DNA from: an uncultured Lachnospiraceae bacterium
GTDB taxonomy: Bacteria; Bacillota_A; Clostridia; Lachnospirales; Lachnospiraceae
Assembly: GCA_902766415.1 (NCBI GenBank)
Contig: CACXDR010000106.1
Span: 1-8,031 of the forward strand
DNA length: 8,031 bases
Reading direction: 5' to 3'
Part shown: positions 6,284 through 8,031 of the stretch, one piece after another
Position numbering within the stretch: position 1 is the first letter of the stretch
Layout of the letters: every line of letters begins with the position of its first letter
The notes under the pieces: model-generated
What the model saw: the letters and a program-made list of their open reading frames with translations, nothing else
What the model was told of the DNA's origin: nothing
Databases searched by the model: none
Made by a program: the position numbers and the translations under genes

Positions 6284-6982
6284 ATGCGAAGCATCATCAT
6301 ATCGGATCTCTACGGTGAGACCGGGGCGCTTTCAGGCGTCCTTGCCGCCGCCGGATTCGACCGGAAGCAGGACACGCTGGTCTTTCTCGGGAACCTGATG
6401 GACCTCGGCCCGGACCCGTTCGGCGCCTACAGGATGGTCCGCGACCTGAAGACGGAGATGGAGGACAGGCTCGTCCTTCTCTGCGGGGACCATGAAAGGA
6501 TGTTCATCGACTCGGAGCTCCTCACGCGGGGACAGCTCGCGAACGGGCTCATCTGGCGGCAGAACGGCGGGAAGGAGACGGTCGACGCCTTTAAAAAGAG
6601 GGGCGTGAGCACCGGGAAGGCCGCCGTCTGGCTCAAGGAGAACCTCAGGACCTGGTACGAGGACCTCGATTTTATCGCGGTCCACGGCGATATCCGGGAC
6701 GATATCATATGGAACAACAGCGAGGACAACTTCGTCTGGGGGAACCAGGGCGTCCTGTACAACGATTACAGCGGGAAGCTCGCGGTCGTCGGGAACGCGC
6801 CGGTAAAGGCGCCGACCTATCTTGACGGGTCCGGCAATCCCTTCCGCCCGGAGCTCCGCTACGGCGTGTGGTACAGCCTTCCGAAGAACGGCATGATCGC
6901 CCTCAACACGGGGCTTGATACCCCGGGGAAGCTGACTGCCATGATCATAGAGAACAGGAACATGTACTTCCTTTCGCCCTGA
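6284..6982 (+). CDS. Calcineurin-like metallophosphoesterase with degenerate metal site (possible pseudoenzyme)
   Basis: The 232-residue fold signature is that of PPP/ApaH-type phosphoesterases, with the usual motifs in order but several ligands changed. Motif I, usually SDxHG, is SDLYG (7-11), with Asp8 kept and His replaced by Tyr10. Motif II, usually GDxxDRG, is GNLMDLG (36-42), with the metal-bridging Asp replaced by Asn37 and the Arg by Leu41. Motif III, usually GNHE, is GDHE (68-71), with Asn replaced by Asp69 and His70 kept. Motif IV, VHG (133-135), keeps His134. The usual GHTPV is GNAPV (170-174), with His replaced by Asn171. The reading frame is intact, so this is not a decayed gene. 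It may bind a ligand or regulate rather than hydrolyse, or use altered metal chemistry. The substrate is unknown. AGGGGG (6272-6277) lies 6 nt before the ATG. It follows dapF by 24 nt, probably in the same operon. Confidence 0.85.
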   Translation: MRSIIISDLYGETGALSGVLAAAGFDRKQDTLVFLGNLMDLGPDPFGAYRMVRDLKTEMEDRLVLLCGDHERMFIDSELLTRGQLANGLIWRQNGGKETVDAFKKRGVSTGKAAVWLKENLRTWYEDLDFIAVHGDIRDDIIWNNSEDNFVWGNQGVLYNDYSGKLAVVGNAPVKAPTYLDGSGNPFRPELRYGVWYSLPKNGMIALNTGLDTPGKLTAMIIENRNMYFLSP

Positions 6983-6988
6983 AGGCTG

Positions 6989-7016
6989 GGAACGGCCGGC
7001 GGAGGGAGGGCGTTCC
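6989..7016 (+). repeat. Inverted repeat between the phosphoesterase gene and the tyrS promoter
   Basis: GGAACG (6989-6994) and CGTTCC (7011-7016) form a perfect 6-bp inverted repeat around a 16-nt G-rich loop. It starts 7 nt after the upstream stop and ends 4 nt before the tyrS -35 hexamer. With no T-run after it, it is a poor intrinsic terminator. It could be a weak transcript end, an operator-like site or chance in GC-rich DNA. Confidence 0.35.
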
Positions 7017-7020
7017 GCGA

Positions 7021-7049
7021 TTGACTGAGGCGGGACGTCTGATTATAAT
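7021..7049 (+). promoter_or_regulatory. Sigma-A-type promoter for tyrS
   Basis: TTGACT (7021-7026) and TATAAT (7044-7049) are separated by 17 nt. This is a perfect -10, a five-of-six -35 and optimal spacing. The predicted transcription start is near 7056, giving a leader of about 40 nt before the tyrS ATG. It is the only strong promoter I see in the window. Confidence 0.88.
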
Positions 7050-7080
7050 GGAAAGAACTGTTTTAAGAATTAGGAAACGG

Positions 7081-7088
7081 AAAGAGGA
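7081..7088 (+). promoter_or_regulatory. Ribosome binding site of tyrS
   Basis: AAAGAGGA ends 7 nt before the ATG at 7096, a normal Gram-positive spacing, and supports that start. Confidence 0.8.
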
Positions 7089-7095
7089 TACAACT

Positions 7096-8031
7096 ATGCA
7101 GTGTTATGAGGAACTGAAAGCGCGCGGCCTGATCGCACAGGTCACGAACGAGGAAGAGGTCAGCAAGATGGTCAACGCCGGCAAGGCGACCTTCTATATC
7201 GGGTTCGACCCGACTGCAGACAGCCTTCATGTCGGCCATTTCATGGCGCTCTGCCTTATGAAACGGCTCCAGATGGCGGGCAACCGCCCGTTCGCGCTGG
7301 TCGGCGGCGGTACCGGCATGATCGGCGATCCCTCCGGAAGGACGGATCTCCGGAAGATGATGACCGTCGAGATGATCGACCATAACTGCGAGTGCTTCAA
7401 AAAGCAGATGAGCCGCTTTATCGAGTTCGGCGAGGGCAAGGCGCAGATGGTGAACAACGCCGACTGGCTGAGGAACCTGAACTACATCGAGTTCATCCGC
7501 GACATCGGCCCGCATTTCTCCGTCAACAACATGCTCCGCGCGGAGTGCTACAAGCAGCGCATGGAGAAGGGGCTTTCGTTCCTTGAGTTCAACTATATGA
7601 TCATGCAGGCGTACGATTTCTATTCGCTCTACCAGAAATACGGCGTCAACATGCAGTTCGGCGGCGACGACCAGTGGAGCAACATGCTGGCAGGCACCGA
7701 GCTGATCCGCAGGAAGCTCGGAAAGGACGCGCACGCCATGACCATCACGCTCCTTCTGAACTCCGAGGGGAAGAAGATGGGCAAGTCCCAGAAAGGCGCG
7801 CTGTGGCTCCGTGCTGACAGATGCTCCCCGTACGACTTCTACCAGTACTGGCGCAACGTCGACGACGCAGACGTCAACAAGTGCCTGCGCATGCTGACCT
7901 TCCTCCCGATGGAAGAGGTCGAAAGACTGTCCGCGCTGGAAGGCTCCGAGATCAACCACGCCAAGGAAGTCCTCGCGTTCGAAGTGACCAAGCTGGTCCA
8001 CGGCGAGGAAGAAGCGAAGAAGGCGCAGGAA
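7096..8031 (+). CDS. tyrS: Tyrosyl-tRNA synthetase, C-terminus beyond the window (partial)
   Basis: TyrRS is a class I synthetase that attaches tyrosine to tRNA-Tyr. The frame from the ATG at 7096 stays open for 312 codons to the window edge; the family is about 400-420 residues, so roughly three quarters is present and the C-terminal tRNA-binding domain is mostly missing. Catalytic-domain features are [16 protein letters not shown] (33-48) with Tyr34, Asp38, Thr40 and the HIGH-like HVGH (45-48), numbering that matches the Bacillus enzyme; [12 protein letters not shown] in the nucleotide-binding region; [10 protein letters not shown] ending in 189-196; and the KMSKS-equivalent KMGKS (227-231). 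The sequence looks fully functional as far as seen. It has its own promoter at 7021-7049, so it starts a separate transcription unit. The leader is too short for a T-box riboswitch. Confidence 0.96.
   Translation, partial: MQCYEELKARGLIAQVTNEEEVSKMVNAGKATFYIGFDPTADSLHVGHFMALCLMKRLQMAGNRPFALVGGGTGMIGDPSGRTDLRKMMTVEMIDHNCECFKKQMSRFIEFGEGKAQMVNNADWLRNLNYIEFIRDIGPHFSVNNMLRAECYKQRMEKGLSFLEFNYMIMQAYDFYSLYQKYGVNMQFGGDDQWSNMLAGTELIRRKLGKDAHAMTITLLLNSEGKKMGKSQKGALWLRADRCSPYDFYQYWRNVDDADVNKCLRMLTFLPMEEVERLSALEGSEINHAKEVLAFEVTKLVHGEEEAKKAQE

Noticed and set aside
7063..8001. Long open frame of 312 codons on the minus strand
   Set aside because: It is the antisense shadow of tyrS, whose HVGH and KMGKS motifs and own promoter and RBS are clear. 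The minus-strand product is full of His, Asp, Glu and Arg with no recognisable domain; GC-rich codon bias removes stops on the opposite strand.

Overview
The window looks like the chromosome of a GC-rich member of the Clostridia, most likely Lachnospiraceae-like. The evidence is a Gram-positive HPr with a regulatory Ser46, a Bacillus-type GSI-alpha glutamine synthetase, a clostridial-style aspartate-aminotransferase relative, and consensus Shine-Dalgarno and sigma-A signals in a strongly G/C-ending codon background. The genus cannot be fixed from this alone. All genes lie on the + strand, with gaps of about 16 to 113 nt, and no stretch over 300 bp lacks a gene.

Layout. Bases 1-85 hold the probable tail of an upstream gene. 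Then come HPr (134-403), an orphan Wzy-like polysaccharide polymerase or membrane protein (420-1697), a class I/II aminotransferase (1776-2972), histidinol-phosphate aminotransferase hisC (3000-4052), type I glutamine synthetase glnA (4103-5431), diaminopimelate epimerase dapF with a TTG start (5453-6259), and a calcineurin-like phosphoesterase with an eroded metal site (6284-6982). After these, a near-consensus promoter at 7021-7049 starts a new transcription unit with tyrS (7096 to past the window end).

How the genes fit together. The central block is amino-acid and nitrogen metabolism. GlnA assimilates ammonia into glutamine. The two PLP aminotransferases use glutamate or related amino donors, HisC in histidine synthesis and the other with unknown substrate. 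DapF makes meso-diaminopimelate for peptidoglycan and lysine. HPr links to sugar uptake and carbon catabolite control. The polymerase is a surface-glycan gene without its usual glycosyltransferase neighbours. I found no convincing internal promoter or intrinsic terminator between 86 and 6982, so one long transcript or a few overlapping ones are plausible, but this is inference.

No mobile element, CRISPR array, tRNA or rRNA was seen, and no obviously new multi-gene system. The points most worth a second look are the degenerate phosphoesterase after dapF, the UUCG-capped stem-loop just before the glnA ribosome binding site, the Glu-to-Asp change in the glutamine synthetase flap, the orphan polymerase, and the tyrS leader, which is too short for a T-box.
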